Notes: a model not told the origin generated them from the letters alone. A stretch of 54,109 bases of DNA from Bacteroidales bacterium (GCA_017964255.1 JAGCSI010000066.1:1-54109); one strand, 5' to 3'; positions 8,193 through 17,347 are shown, counted from the stretch's first letter. Translations and numbers: made by a program.

Positions 8193-9299
8193 TCATTTCA
8201 AATTCTTGAAATCAGTCTGCATCATTTCAGCCAATTCTTCGTCCGTCATTCCGTAGTTTTTCTTGGCTGTCTCAAGGCAGCGGTAAAAACCGTCCATGTC
8301 ATTCAGGGCGTGGAAACATTCTAATTGGCCATACCATAAGTCCCAAAGGGGAGGAAGGTATTGGTTGGCGGTTTCGTAACAACCCAGGGCAGTTTCGTAG
8401 TTTTTGGCGTAGAAATTGGCCTTGCCAAAAATCAGCAGAAAGATGGGGTCGTCACCAGCATACTCTATCAGTTCGTTGATAGTGCCCTCACAGGCTTCTG
8501 TCATGCCTTCGTTCAGGTAAAACATCAGTTGATGCAGTAGCAGCATGCGCTGGTCCAATCCTTTGCTTTTTAATGCATTGAGAGAGTCAATGTATTGGTC
8601 TTTCGGACAAGTCTTGTACAGGTTGGCGATATATAGTTGCCAGTAGTACGACAGGTCTTTGAGTTCCGTTTCGTGTTCATTCAGCAGCTGCAGCGCTTCC
8701 TTGTTTTTGCCTTGGTCGCTGAGCTCTTTGATTTGGCTGAGCATGGAGGTGATGCCTTCGGGATTAGTCTTATAGAGCACGTTGAGCAGGATGTTCTCTC
8801 GGATGTTATCTGATAGAAGATTTCCGGTGTTGTAGATGAATCCGTCTTTGATGACAATAGTGCCTCCCAAAGTGTCCACCTCATAGTCGTAAAAGTTGAG
8901 AATAAAGTCGTTATAGGTTCTGAACACCACATGGTGGCTGCCGTCATCTTCATTCAGATAATAGCGCACAAATTTGAAGTCCCCTCCATTGTCCAACAGG
9001 GCTACGGCCTCGTCGCCGGCATGGAAGTTGCTCTCGAAGAATTCCTGTCCGAAGTCGGCGTCCAGACTGCTGTTCACGATGGAGTTGTCACGGACGATGG
9101 ACTTAAGATAGTCTTTGTCAAAGGCTTTGTTATACACGTCGGGATTGCCGTTCAGCACACTTTGCTCTATCTGTGTGGCGAAAGCGGAAACGGAGTTCTC
9201 GTCAAGGATAAGGCCTTCTTCAACTGGTTTTTTGGTTTTGCAGGCTCCTGACAAAAGCAGCAGGGCGCAGACTATGCATAAATATTTGACGCTTCTCAT
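8193..9299 (-). CDS. TPR-containing lipoprotein of unknown function
   Basis: The protein has 368 residues and starts with a lipoprotein signal: the lipobox LSGAC places the lipidated cysteine at residue 20. The N-terminal half (about 30-165) is a mixed domain without a recognised signature. The C-terminal half (about 190-350) is helical with TPR-like repeats, for example SDQGKNKEALQLLNEHE and YAKNYETALGCYETA. It is the last gene of a minus-strand cluster and its ATG overlaps the stop of the M16 peptidase gene by the sequence ATGA, which suggests translational coupling. A scaffold role in the envelope would fit TPR lipoproteins, but no function can be named. Confidence 0.8.
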   Translation of the reverse strand: MRSVKYLCIVCALLLLSGACKTKKPVEEGLILDENSVSAFATQIEQSVLNGNPDVYNKAFDKDYLKSIVRDNSIVNSSLDADFGQEFFESNFHAGDEAVALLDNGGDFKFVRYYLNEDDGSHHVVFRTYNDFILNFYDYEVDTLGGTIVIKDGFIYNTGNLLSDNIRENILLNVLYKTNPEGITSMLSQIKELSDQGKNKEALQLLNEHETELKDLSYYWQLYIANLYKTCPKDQYIDSLNALKSKGLDQRMLLLHQLMFYLNEGMTEACEGTINELIEYAGDDPIFLLIFGKANFYAKNYETALGCYETANQYLPPLWDLWYGQLECFHALNDMDGFYRCLETAKKNYGMTDEELAEMMQTDFKNLK

Positions 9300-10522
9300 G
9301 GTTTGCCGAATATTAGGGTGGACATTTGGTCGGGAATGAGTATTTCGTTGGCTACATGCAGTAATTCGTCGGCGGTGAGGGCTTCCAAGCGGGCAATGGA
9401 CTCCTCAGTGCTCTCCACTTCATCAAAGAATAGCGCGGTGCGGCCCAAGGATATCATCTCGTTGAGTTTGGCCTCGTTGGTGATGGCGATCTGTCCGATG
9501 AATTGCTTTTTCGCATAATGCAGTTGCATAGTGCCTAACTTGTTTTGACACAGTTTTTTGAACTCTTTATTGCTGAGATTGATGCATTGCTCGATGGTGT
9601 CGTGCTCGCAGCCGATGTATACTGTGAACAGTCCCGTGTCGGAGAAAGGCGAATAAACTGCCTCCACGCTGTATGCCAATCCTTTGTTCTCGCGGATGGC
9701 CATGTTCAGGCGGGTATTCATGCCTTGTCCACCCAGCAAGTTGGTGAGCAACTGGAAGGCGGTACGCTCGTCACGGGTGATGGCGTAAGCCGGCGTGCCA
9801 ATCATGATGTGCGACTGGTTGCTGTGCTTGTTCACCCGTTGGTGCTGAGGTTGGTAACTATTAAAGGGAGTTCTGGGCGAGGGTGACTCCACCAATTGCT
9901 CGTTGGCAAAATAACGCTCGCAGAGTTTCAGCAGCTGTTTTTCACTGATATTGCCAGCGGAGGCCAGCACGATATTGTTGCGGGCATAATTGCGGTGGAT
10001 GAAGTTCAGAATGTCTTCCCGCTTGAAATGCTTCACATCTTTGCGGGTGCCCAGAATGTTGCGTCCCATGGGATGACCCTGGTAGACCATGCTCTCGAAG
10101 TCGTCGATGATCAGCTCTGAAGGGGTGTCCTTGTAGTAGTTGATTTCTTCAATCACCACGTCTTTCTCCTTTTCCAGTTCCTGTTCGGGAAAAGTGGAGT
10201 GGAAGAGGATGTCGGCCAGTAGTTCAACTGCCCGTGGATAATCGGCGGACAGGAAAGAAGCGTGGAAATAGGTCTCTTCCTTCGAGGTGCTGGCATTCAA
10301 TTCGCCGCCCACATCCTCCAAACGGCGGATGACCTGGTGGGCGCTGCGTTTCTGGGTGCCTTTGAAAATGGTATGCTCCACAAAGTGGGCAATACCCATT
10401 TTGTTTTCATCCTCATCTCGGGTACCAGCGTTCACCAATATGCCGAAGTGGGATATTGGTGAATTGATCTCCTTGTGAATGAGTTTGATGCCATTCTTTA
10501 ACTGGAGAATCGGGTGCGGCAT
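9296..10522 (-). CDS. M16 family zinc peptidase (pitrilysin/processing peptidase-like)
   Basis: The 408-residue product is a single-chain M16 peptidase. The inverted zinc motif HxxEH is H46-F-V-E-H50 and the third ligand is Glu126 in VVIEEINYYKD, at the spacing expected for the family. The C-terminal half is the structural repeat typical of M16B peptidases. I placed the start at MPHPILQLKNG because a longer in-frame start would read through the end of the glycyl-tRNA synthetase gene and would add about 50 low-complexity residues without family similarity. No signal peptide is visible, so it is probably cytoplasmic. It lies 13 bp after glyQS and overlaps the TPR lipoprotein gene by ATGA. Confidence 0.92.
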   Translation of the reverse strand: MPHPILQLKNGIKLIHKEINSPISHFGILVNAGTRDEDENKMGIAHFVEHTIFKGTQKRSAHQVIRRLEDVGGELNASTSKEETYFHASFLSADYPRAVELLADILFHSTFPEQELEKEKDVVIEEINYYKDTPSELIIDDFESMVYQGHPMGRNILGTRKDVKHFKREDILNFIHRNYARNNIVLASAGNISEKQLLKLCERYFANEQLVESPSPRTPFNSYQPQHQRVNKHSNQSHIMIGTPAYAITRDERTAFQLLTNLLGGQGMNTRLNMAIRENKGLAYSVEAVYSPFSDTGLFTVYIGCEHDTIEQCINLSNKEFKKLCQNKLGTMQLHYAKKQFIGQIAITNEAKLNEMISLGRTALFFDEVESTEESIARLEALTADELLHVANEILIPDQMSTLIFGKP

Positions 10523-10535
10523 GAGGGAATCGTCT

Positions 10536-12041
10536 TTAGAATTTGATGTCAGAAAGCAGTTCTTTGATGGGCACGCGTTTCTGCTCCATGCTGTCGCGCT
10601 CGCGGATGGTGACGGTATTGTCTTCCATCGTCTGATTGTCGATGGTGATGCAGTAAGGCGTACCGATGGCATCCTGACGGCGATAACGTCGACCGATGGC
10701 GTCTTTCTCGTCGTACTGGCACATCATGTAGGGTTTCAGCATATCCATGACCTCGCGGGCTTTTTCGGGCAGACCGTCTTTCTTTACCAGCGGTAGCACA
10801 GCGGCCTTGATGGGAGCCAATTTGGCGGGCAGGCGCAGCACCACGCGGGTAGAACCGTCCTCCAGCTTCTCTTCGGTGTAGGCATGGCTGAAAACAGCCA
10901 GGAACATACGGTCCACACCGATAGAGGTCTCGATGACGTAAGGCACATAGCTTTCGTTGGTTTCGGGGTCGAAGAAACGGAGTTTCTTGCCTGAGTATTT
11001 CTCATGTTGGCTAAGGTCGAAGTCGGTACGCGAGTGAATGCCTTCCAGTTCTTTGAAGCCGAAGGGGAACTTGAACTCGATATCGGTAGCGGCGTTGGCG
11101 TAGTGAGCCAGCTTCTCGTGGTCGTGGAAGCGGTAGTTCTCGGGAGCGATACCCAAGTCCTGATGCCATTTGATACGGGTCTGTTTCCAGTAGTCGAACC
11201 ATTTCAGTTCTTCCCCTGGACGAACGAAGAACTGCATCTCCATCTGCTCAAACTCTCTCATTCTGAAAATGAACTGGCGGGCGACAATCTCGTTACGGAA
11301 AGCCTTGCCAATCTGGGCGATGCCAAACGGAATCTTCATTCTTCCGGTCTTATATACATTCAGGAAGTTCACAAAGATACCCTGAGCAGTCTCGGGACGT
11401 AGGTAAATGGTGTCAGCGCCCTCGGCTACGGAGCCCATCTGGGTGGCGAACATCAGGTTGAACTGACGCACGTCAGTCCAGTTCTTGGTGCCAGAAATCG
11501 GACAAACAATGCCCAATTCCTCAATCAGGGCCTTCAAGCCGGCCAAGTCGGTTCTGTTCATCAAGTCAGCGTAGCGGGCGGTGATGTCGTCAATCTTCTG
11601 CTGGTATTCCACCACACGCTGGTTGGTCTTGCGATACAGATCCTCGTCGAAGTTTTCGAAGCGCTTTTTGGCTTTCTCCACTTCCTTGTTGATTTTGTCC
11701 TCTATTTTCTGGATGTGGTCTTCAATCAGTACATCGGCGCGGTATCTCTTTTTGGAGTCCTTGTTGTCGATAAGCGGGTCGTTGAAAGCGTCTACGTGGC
11801 CCGATGCTTTCCAGATGGTGGGGTGCATGAAAATGGCGCTGTCGATACCCACAATGTTCTCGTGGTACTGCACCATGGCCTTCCACCAGTACTGTTTGAT
11901 GTTGTTTTTCAGTTCAACACCATATTCTCCATAGTCATATACGGCGCTCAGTCCGTCATATATTTCACTTGAGGGGAAAATGAATCCGTATTCTTTTGCG
12001 TGAGAGATGATTTGTTTGAAAAGTTCTTCGTTGTTTGCCAT
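10536..12041 (-). CDS. glyQS: Glycyl-tRNA synthetase (single-chain, dimeric type)
   Basis: This is a class II aminoacyl-tRNA synthetase of 501 residues that charges tRNA-Gly. It is of the eukaryote/archaea-like dimeric form, not the alpha2beta2 form. Motif regions are clear: LRPETAQGIFVNF, then motif 2 with AFRNEI and MREFEQMEMQFF, and motif 3 with ETSIGVDRMFLAVF. The C-terminal anticodon-binding domain includes LPAKLAPIKAAVLPL. The N-terminal YGFIFPSSEIYDGLSAVYDYG is characteristic. It sits 2 bp after porT and 13 bp before the M16 peptidase gene, inside a minus-strand operon. No T-box or other leader is visible upstream because the gene follows porT directly. Confidence 0.96.
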   Translation of the reverse strand: MANNEELFKQIISHAKEYGFIFPSSEIYDGLSAVYDYGEYGVELKNNIKQYWWKAMVQYHENIVGIDSAIFMHPTIWKASGHVDAFNDPLIDNKDSKKRYRADVLIEDHIQKIEDKINKEVEKAKKRFENFDEDLYRKTNQRVVEYQQKIDDITARYADLMNRTDLAGLKALIEELGIVCPISGTKNWTDVRQFNLMFATQMGSVAEGADTIYLRPETAQGIFVNFLNVYKTGRMKIPFGIAQIGKAFRNEIVARQFIFRMREFEQMEMQFFVRPGEELKWFDYWKQTRIKWHQDLGIAPENYRFHDHEKLAHYANAATDIEFKFPFGFKELEGIHSRTDFDLSQHEKYSGKKLRFFDPETNESYVPYVIETSIGVDRMFLAVFSHAYTEEKLEDGSTRVVLRLPAKLAPIKAAVLPLVKKDGLPEKAREVMDMLKPYMMCQYDEKDAIGRRYRRQDAIGTPYCITIDNQTMEDNTVTIRERDSMEQKRVPIKELLSDIKF

Positions 12042-12043
12042 AA

Positions 12044-12775
12044 TTATTCGAATATTACTGATACTTGTAATGTTTTTGATTTCACAGAGGTGATATTGCT
12101 TGTATAAACGTGATTTTCAGGAACTAAGAGGTTGATCATGCCGAATCCCATCTTGATTTCTGTGGAGAGTTTAAAATAGGTGCAGTAGAAATCCAAGCCG
12201 AAGCCTACCTGTCCCTGGAAGTCGTTCTGGTTGAGTTTCACCAGCATCTCGTTGGGACGTTTGGACTGTTTCTTCTGGTTGGAGATCAGGTCTAAACTAT
12301 ATTGCACACCTCCGATGACATATATACGCACGTTGTGCATTCTGGAGGATTTGATTTTGAACAGGAGGGGAAGATCCAAATACACGGACTCGACCCGTTT
12401 TTGCTTGTCATCGTCCTTTACACGATTGGCAAATTCGTAGGTGAGTACTCTTTCGCCAAATGACAGTCCCGGGATGAAACGCAGGTCGAAGTATTTCCAT
12501 ATTCGCAGGTCGGTGACGATACCTAAACTGAAACCGCTGACCGCTTTGGTGTTGATGACCATCAGCGAGTCGCTCACCGGGTAATATGCGTTGTTTTTCA
12601 GGTTGAAATCGAAAAGATTATAACCGATACTGAAACCGAAATGGAAGCGTTTCTTGTCATATTTCTGCAGGTTGGGCACCCCAAAGCCTCCTTTTTGCGG
12701 GAATGCGGTGGTGGTGATCATCGCCAGCAGCAGGATGAGAAGTAGTTTTCGATAAAGGTTTTTATGTTGCAGCAT
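12044..12775 (-). CDS. porT: PorT-like outer membrane beta-barrel protein of the type IX secretion system
   Basis: The 243-residue protein has a signal peptide ending near TAFPQKG and then a small beta-barrel. The pattern KRFHFGFSIGYNLFDF, followed by GFSLGIVTDLRIWKYFDLRFIPGLSFGERVLTYEF, matches the PorT family. PorT is an accessory outer membrane component needed for type IX secretion in Porphyromonas and gliding Bacteroidota. Its presence fits the two proteins in this window with type IX sorting tails. The gene lies between queH (4 bp gap) and glyQS (2 bp gap). A generic PorT-family barrel (pfam13568) is the alternative, but the FIPGLSFGERVLTY segment favours true PorT. Confidence 0.83.
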   Translation of the reverse strand: MLQHKNLYRKLLLILLLAMITTTAFPQKGGFGVPNLQKYDKKRFHFGFSIGYNLFDFNLKNNAYYPVSDSLMVINTKAVSGFSLGIVTDLRIWKYFDLRFIPGLSFGERVLTYEFANRVKDDDKQKRVESVYLDLPLLFKIKSSRMHNVRIYVIGGVQYSLDLISNQKKQSKRPNEMLVKLNQNDFQGQVGFGLDFYCTYFKLSTEIKMGFGMINLLVPENHVYTSNITSVKSKTLQVSVIFE

Positions 12776-12779
12776 GATA

Positions 12780-13334
12780 TTATTCTTTGCTTTTTGTGGC
12801 TTTTAAACTGAATTCACAGCCGCAATATTGTTGGTTGTAAAAATTATTTTCTTTCAGCAACTGGTTTCTACGTTCTTGCAGTCCGTTTTTGCGCCAGTTT
12901 TTGTCCCAGAATTGGGTGCCTTCCACCTGTTGGGAGGCCCATAAACCCGCCTCGTTTATCTGCTTCAGGTCTTTCCATCTTGAAGAAGCCAATGTGGTGG
13001 TAAATAAGCTGATATTCAATTTTTTTGCCATTTCTGCGCTCTTCAGAAGTCTCATTTTGAAGCATTGCAGGCAGCGCTGGCCTCGTTCGGGCTGGTCTTC
13101 CAAGCCGTGCATTTCCTCGCACCATTGCTGATGGTCGTAGTCTCCGTCAATCATGCGCACTCCATGTTTCTGTGCGTAGCGGCTGCATTCCTTTTTCCGG
13201 ATTTCGTATTCTTCCGAAGGAAAAATATTGGGATTGTAATAATAGACCACAGGGGTGTAGTCATTATTCAGCATCCATTCCAGAATAGCGGATGAGCACG
13301 GGGCACAGCAGGAGTGCAACAGGACTTCGGTCAT
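12780..13334 (-). CDS. queH: Epoxyqueuosine reductase QueH
   Basis: This 184-residue protein of the former DUF208 family catalyses the last step of queuosine formation, reducing epoxyqueuosine in tRNA in place of the unrelated QueG. The N-terminal motif LLHSCCAPCSS holds Cys9, Cys10 and Cys13, and the C-terminal QQYCGCEF holds Cys171 and Cys173. These are the iron-sulfur and metal ligands expected for QueH. Internal segments YYYNPNIFPSEEYEIRK and ASSRWKDLKQINEAG are also characteristic. It lies between the prolyl oligopeptidase gene and porT with gaps of 6 and 4 bp, so it is part of the same transcript. Confidence 0.93.
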   Translation of the reverse strand: MTEVLLHSCCAPCSSAILEWMLNNDYTPVVYYYNPNIFPSEEYEIRKKECSRYAQKHGVRMIDGDYDHQQWCEEMHGLEDQPERGQRCLQCFKMRLLKSAEMAKKLNISLFTTTLASSRWKDLKQINEAGLWASQQVEGTQFWDKNWRKNGLQERRNQLLKENNFYNQQYCGCEFSLKATKSKE

Positions 13335-13340
13335 GAAGGA

Positions 13341-15467
13341 TTAGAATTTGGGCTTCATGCCGAGGTTGTACATCATGAAGGAGTAGATGTCGGTGTATTC
13401 GTCAATCACCTTGCTGAGGGGCATGCCGCCACCATGGCCGGCCTTGGTCTCAATGCGGATGAGCTTAGGCGCGTTGCCGGTGTTGGCAGCCTGCAGAGCG
13501 GCGGTGTATTTGAACGAATGGGCGGGCACCACACGGTCGTCATGGTCAGCAGTGGTTACCAGAATGGCGGGGTAGGGGGTGCCGTCGTTCTTGATGTTGT
13601 GCAGCGGCGAGTATTTGTATAGATACTCAAACATCTCTTTGCTGTCGGCGCTGGTGCCGTAGTCGGGAGCCCAGTTCCAGCCGATGGTGAAGAGGTGGTA
13701 ACGCAGCATGTCCATCACTCCCACTTGCGGAATGGCCACGCGATACAGGTCGGGACGCTGGTTCACACAGGCGCCTATCAGCAAGCCGCCGTTAGAGCCG
13801 CCCATGATGGCTATCTTCTGGGGGTTGGTGTAGTTCTCGCTAATGAGGTATTCAGCGGCAGCGATGAAGTCGTCAAACACATTCTGCTTGTTCATCTTGG
13901 TGCCGGCCTGATGCCAGTCCTCGCCATATTCGCCGCCACCACGCAGGTTCACCTGTGCGTAGATGCCACCATTTTCCAGGAACGGAATGCGCATGGTGGA
14001 GAACGAAGGGTTCAGACTGATGTTGAAACCACCGTAACCGTATATCAGCACTGGGTTGTTGCCCCTGAGGTTCAAACCGCGTTTATAGGTGATGAACATG
14101 GGGATTTTGCTGCCGTCTTTGCTGGTAAAGAAGATTTGTTCGGTCAGGTAGTCGTCGCTCTTGAAGTCCACCTTGGGAGCCATATAAAACTCCGATTTGT
14201 TGTTGTCGATATCATATTTATAGATGGTGGCGGGGAAGGTGAAAGAGGTAAAACCGTAGAAAACTTCGTTGTCATCCTTGTTGCCACTGAACCATACGGA
14301 GCCCAGGGTAGGCAGCTCCACCTCATGCAGTTTCTTGCCGTCCAAAGTATAGACGTAAGCATGCTCGGAACAGTCTTGGTTGTAGGTCAGCACCAGTTTT
14401 CCATCGATAACTTCGGCAGAGCTCATCACATTTTCGCCTTCAGGAATCACCTCAGTCCAATTCTCGATGGCCGGATGGTCAATGTCGGCCTTCATCAGAC
14501 GGTATTTCGGGGCCTGGTAGTTGGTGTAGAAATAAATGGTGTTGCCCATCACTTCCATGGGCGAGTAAATATAATCGGCATTGGTGGTGAGGGCCACTAC
14601 CGGAGCGTTGGGTTTTCTCAAATCTTTCATCATCAGGTTGTTGCCTGCTCCGAAGCCGTCTTCGGAGATGAACATCACCGTTTCATCCTCGTTGGTGCTT
14701 GCGGTATAGAAACGCTGCGGATATTTCGGGTTCTCATACGTCAGCACATCTTCTTCCTGAGAGGTGCCCATTTTATGGTAGAAAATCCTATGGTTCTCGT
14801 TTTTGTTAGAAAATTCCTTGCCGGCAGTCGGACGCTCGTAGCAGCTGTAGTAAAAGCCGTCACCGTGCCATGATGCACCGGAGAATTTAGCCCACTCAAT
14901 GTGGTCGGAAGTCAGCTGGCGGGTAGCCAAATCCATCACGTAAATTTCCACCCAGTCGCTGCCGCTGCGCGAGATGGTGTAGGCCATATATTTGCCGTCG
15001 TTCGAGAAGCTGATGCCGTTGAGGGCCACGGTGCCGTCGTCCGACAGGGTGTTGGGGTCTAACAGCACTTCGGCTTCGCCGTCCAAGGTCTCCTTGACAT
15101 ACAAAACACTTTGGTTTTGCAGACCGTCGTTGCGGTAAAAATAGTATTTGCCGTGTTTTTTGAAAGGCGTGCCTATTTTCTCGTAATTGGACAGGTCGGT
15201 CAGGCGCTTGTTGAGGGCTTCGCGGAAGGGAATCTTCTGCAGATAAGTCTGGGTGATTTCGTTTTGCTGCTTCACCCATTCCTCCACTTCGGGGGCGGTA
15301 TCATTCTCCAGCCAACGGTAGGGGTCGGCCACTTTTACGCCGAAATACACATCGGTGTCGCTGCCCATAGCGGCTTCAGGATACTGGATGGGCGCATTCT
15401 TGTTACTGCAATGGGTAAACATAAGAGCTAAACAAGCTAATAAGGTTATTGTTCCAAATTTTTTCAT
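13341..15467 (-). CDS. Prolyl oligopeptidase family serine peptidase (S9A), secreted or lipoprotein
   Basis: The 708-residue protein cleaves short peptides after proline. It begins with a signal sequence that ends in LALMFTHCS, so Cys20 may be lipidated although the lipobox is imperfect. The N-terminal beta-propeller domain spans roughly residues 75-430, and the alpha/beta hydrolase domain follows. The catalytic Ser558 lies in MGGSNGGLL, the Asp is in ADHDDRVVPAHS (643 or 644), and His678 lies in AGHGGGMP. Length and motif order match family S9A. It is the first gene of a six-gene minus-strand cluster, and an AT-rich repeat lies just upstream. No clear -7 box was found in that repeat. Confidence 0.94.
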   Translation of the reverse strand: MKKFGTITLLACLALMFTHCSNKNAPIQYPEAAMGSDTDVYFGVKVADPYRWLENDTAPEVEEWVKQQNEITQTYLQKIPFREALNKRLTDLSNYEKIGTPFKKHGKYYFYRNDGLQNQSVLYVKETLDGEAEVLLDPNTLSDDGTVALNGISFSNDGKYMAYTISRSGSDWVEIYVMDLATRQLTSDHIEWAKFSGASWHGDGFYYSCYERPTAGKEFSNKNENHRIFYHKMGTSQEEDVLTYENPKYPQRFYTASTNEDETVMFISEDGFGAGNNLMMKDLRKPNAPVVALTTNADYIYSPMEVMGNTIYFYTNYQAPKYRLMKADIDHPAIENWTEVIPEGENVMSSAEVIDGKLVLTYNQDCSEHAYVYTLDGKKLHEVELPTLGSVWFSGNKDDNEVFYGFTSFTFPATIYKYDIDNNKSEFYMAPKVDFKSDDYLTEQIFFTSKDGSKIPMFITYKRGLNLRGNNPVLIYGYGGFNISLNPSFSTMRIPFLENGGIYAQVNLRGGGEYGEDWHQAGTKMNKQNVFDDFIAAAEYLISENYTNPQKIAIMGGSNGGLLIGACVNQRPDLYRVAIPQVGVMDMLRYHLFTIGWNWAPDYGTSADSKEMFEYLYKYSPLHNIKNDGTPYPAILVTTADHDDRVVPAHSFKYTAALQAANTGNAPKLIRIETKAGHGGGMPLSKVIDEYTDIYSFMMYNLGMKPKF

Positions 15468-15486
15468 GATGATTATTTTACTTCTT

Positions 15487-15597
15487 ACTTCTTAATTTCA
15501 TTAGCACATTGGCACATTGTTAATTAGCACATTAACTCATTTGCTCATTTGCTCATTTGCTAATTAACTAATTTGCTAATTATCAATTGTCAACTTT
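15487..15597. repeat. AT-rich intergenic repeat (ATTAGCACATT, TTGCTCATTT, AATTTGCTAATT, CAATTGTC units)
   Basis: The 115-bp gap between the DoxX/BT_3928 gene and the prolyl oligopeptidase gene is filled with tandem units: TTAGCACATT (15490-15530), CTCATTTG (15536-15560) and AATTTGCTAATT (15553-15580), ending in ATCAATTGTCAAC. The 26 bp at 15555-15580 are the exact reverse complement of 45849-45874 behind mfd. The right end supplies the last codons and TGA stop of the DoxX/BT_3928 gene. Confidence 0.75.
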
Positions 15598-16770
15598 CTT
15601 AAAGTCTCTCCAATTATACTTTCCTTTCACAACGCCCCCTTGTATAATCATCAGGCCAGGATTGGATCGTACAGCGTCGCGTACCATGAAGGGACCTTTC
15701 ACGGGGTCGATGTGGTTCTCATATATCGGGAAAGGAATGTTATTCTCTTTGATAAATCTATTGATGGTTTCCCGGTCTGAGTTGGTGATGCCCACCACGG
15801 TGATGCCGTTTTCGAGACAGTGGTTCACAATGCGGGTAAATTCTTCGTTCTGAATGCCTTTCAAATTGGTTTCATCCAGATTGTGCATGAAGAAAATATA
15901 AACCGGCTCTTCACTGAGGAAAAGCTCCATGGCCATATCCGAGCCGGTGGAGTCCAGCATGTTGAAGCCTTCGTGCGGAGCGCGCTCAAACTCGCTGATA
16001 ATGCTATCTTTGCGGTCCACATACTCGTAGGTGTCGTAAAAGTCGGGTTGTTCGTCACCGATGGTCATCAGTTCGTCTTCCGACAAGGTGACGAGGCTAC
16101 CATCAGCAGTGTTTTTGTATATGAATACGATATTTTGCACGGCAGGTTTGTCAATGAAGTTTTCGGCCACATTCTCGCCCACTTTCCAGTTGCTATAGTC
16201 GATGACGGGCAGGTGGCGGAAACAATAGGCTTGGAAACCGAAAACCAAGAGGGCACCAATGGCGGCGAAACACCACTGTCCCAGTTCCGTCAGGCGGATG
16301 TCGGGGATGCTTTTGCGTTTGAAGAAGACAATCAGGGTGGGGATCATGATGACGACATTTTTCAGGAATGTCTCTTTGTTGCTGAGTTTCACAGCTTTGC
16401 CGAAGCAACCGCAGTCACGCACCACACCGAAATTATAGCCGTAGTTCACTTCCAGATGTTCTGCAATGGCGAGCCACAGGGTCAGGAAGAAGAAGAAGAC
16501 CATGAAGAGCAGGTAGCAGGTGGCGGTGAAGCGCATTTTGATGCGGAAGAGCATCATGAAGCCAAGCGTAAATTCGGCGGCGGTCATGCAGAAAGCGAAA
16601 AACATCGACAGCGGGTGCATGAAGCCCATGCCGAAAGAGGTGAAATAGTCGTCGAAGGTGATGCTGGTAGCCACAGGGTCGATGGCTTTGGTGAAGCCGG
16701 AGTATAAAAACACGCAGGCCAGTGCTATACGCACTATTTTCAGCCAGATAGGTTCTTTTTGTTTGGTCAT
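15583..16770 (-). CDS. DoxX-like membrane protein with thioredoxin-like domain (BT_3928 family)
   Basis: The product has 395 residues. The N-terminal half (about 1-190) has four to five membrane helices in a DoxX/MauE-like arrangement, including YSGFTKAIDP and the conserved RDCGCFG motif. The C-terminal half (about 210-395) is soluble and resembles a thioredoxin-like fold without a CxxC motif. This matches the Bacteroidota BT_3928 family, whose function is unknown; a redox role is suggested by the fold. It follows the DUF1599 gene by 17 bp, an arrangement that is conserved in Bacteroidota. The last residues (KKVDN) and the TGA stop lie in an intergenic repeat. Confidence 0.85.
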   Translation of the reverse strand: MTKQKEPIWLKIVRIALACVFLYSGFTKAIDPVATSITFDDYFTSFGMGFMHPLSMFFAFCMTAAEFTLGFMMLFRIKMRFTATCYLLFMVFFFFLTLWLAIAEHLEVNYGYNFGVVRDCGCFGKAVKLSNKETFLKNVVIMIPTLIVFFKRKSIPDIRLTELGQWCFAAIGALLVFGFQAYCFRHLPVIDYSNWKVGENVAENFIDKPAVQNIVFIYKNTADGSLVTLSEDELMTIGDEQPDFYDTYEYVDRKDSIISEFERAPHEGFNMLDSTGSDMAMELFLSEEPVYIFFMHNLDETNLKGIQNEEFTRIVNHCLENGITVVGITNSDRETINRFIKENNIPFPIYENHIDPVKGPFMVRDAVRSNPGLMIIQGGVVKGKYNWRDFKKVDN

Positions 16771-16787
16771 ATTTATTCTATTATCTA

Positions 16788-17342
16788 TTATTTTTCTTCT
16801 TCAATCACTAATCGGATCAGTGCGAACATCGCATAGTTGATCATATCATAATAGTTGGCGTCGAGGCCTTCGGAGACGAGGGTCTTGCCTTGGTTGTCTT
16901 CAATCTGCTTGATTCTCAACAGTTTCATCAGGATGATATCGGTGAGGGAGCTGATGCGCATCTTGCGCCAAGCCTCGCCGTAATCGTGGTTTTTGTTCAT
17001 CATCAGCTCTTTGGCTTTGCCCAAATAGAGGCTGTAAAGTCGGATGGCTTCTTCCGCAGGCAGCATCTCGTCCATGGTTTCGGCTACGCCCACCTCCAGC
17101 TGGATAAGGGCCATGACCGAATAGTTGACAATGCCGATAAACTCGGGAATGATGCCTTCGCCCACTTTGTTCACACCGGTCTCTTGAAGACTGCGGATAC
17201 GCTGCGCCTTGATGTAAATCTGGTCGGTGAGAGAGGGAAGCCTAAGGATGTGCCAGGCAGTGCCATAGTCGATGGCCTTCTTGGTGAAGAGGTCGGTACA
17301 CTGCCGGGCGATTTCGTCAAATTGAGCTGAGGTGTCTGCCAT
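16788..17342 (-). CDS. DUF1599 domain protein
   Basis: This 184-residue protein carries two copies of the DUF1599 motif, about residues 15-85 and 105-180. The parallel phrases KAIDYGTAWHILRLPSLTDQI and NHDYGEAWRKMRISSLTDII show an internal duplication. The family is also listed as a nucleotide-modification-associated domain in Bacteroidota, but its activity has not been established. There is no signal peptide, so it is cytoplasmic. It lies 5 bp after the C25 peptidase gene and 17 bp before the BT_3928-type gene, with which it forms a conserved pair. Confidence 0.85.
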   Translation of the reverse strand: MADTSAQFDEIARQCTDLFTKKAIDYGTAWHILRLPSLTDQIYIKAQRIRSLQETGVNKVGEGIIPEFIGIVNYSVMALIQLEVGVAETMDEMLPAEEAIRLYSLYLGKAKELMMNKNHDYGEAWRKMRISSLTDIILMKLLRIKQIEDNQGKTLVSEGLDANYYDMINYAMFALIRLVIEEEK

Positions 17343-17347
17343 GATGT

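Noticed and set aside
10523..10672. Longer N-terminus for the M16 peptidase
   Set aside because: The extra 50 residues are Ser/Arg-rich, have no family similarity and overlap the end of glyQS in another frame.
13695..14873. A 392-codon plus-strand open frame opposite the prolyl oligopeptidase gene
   Set aside because: It lies wholly inside a gene with all catalytic motifs on the other strand. Its translation is His/Val/Gly-rich without family similarity.
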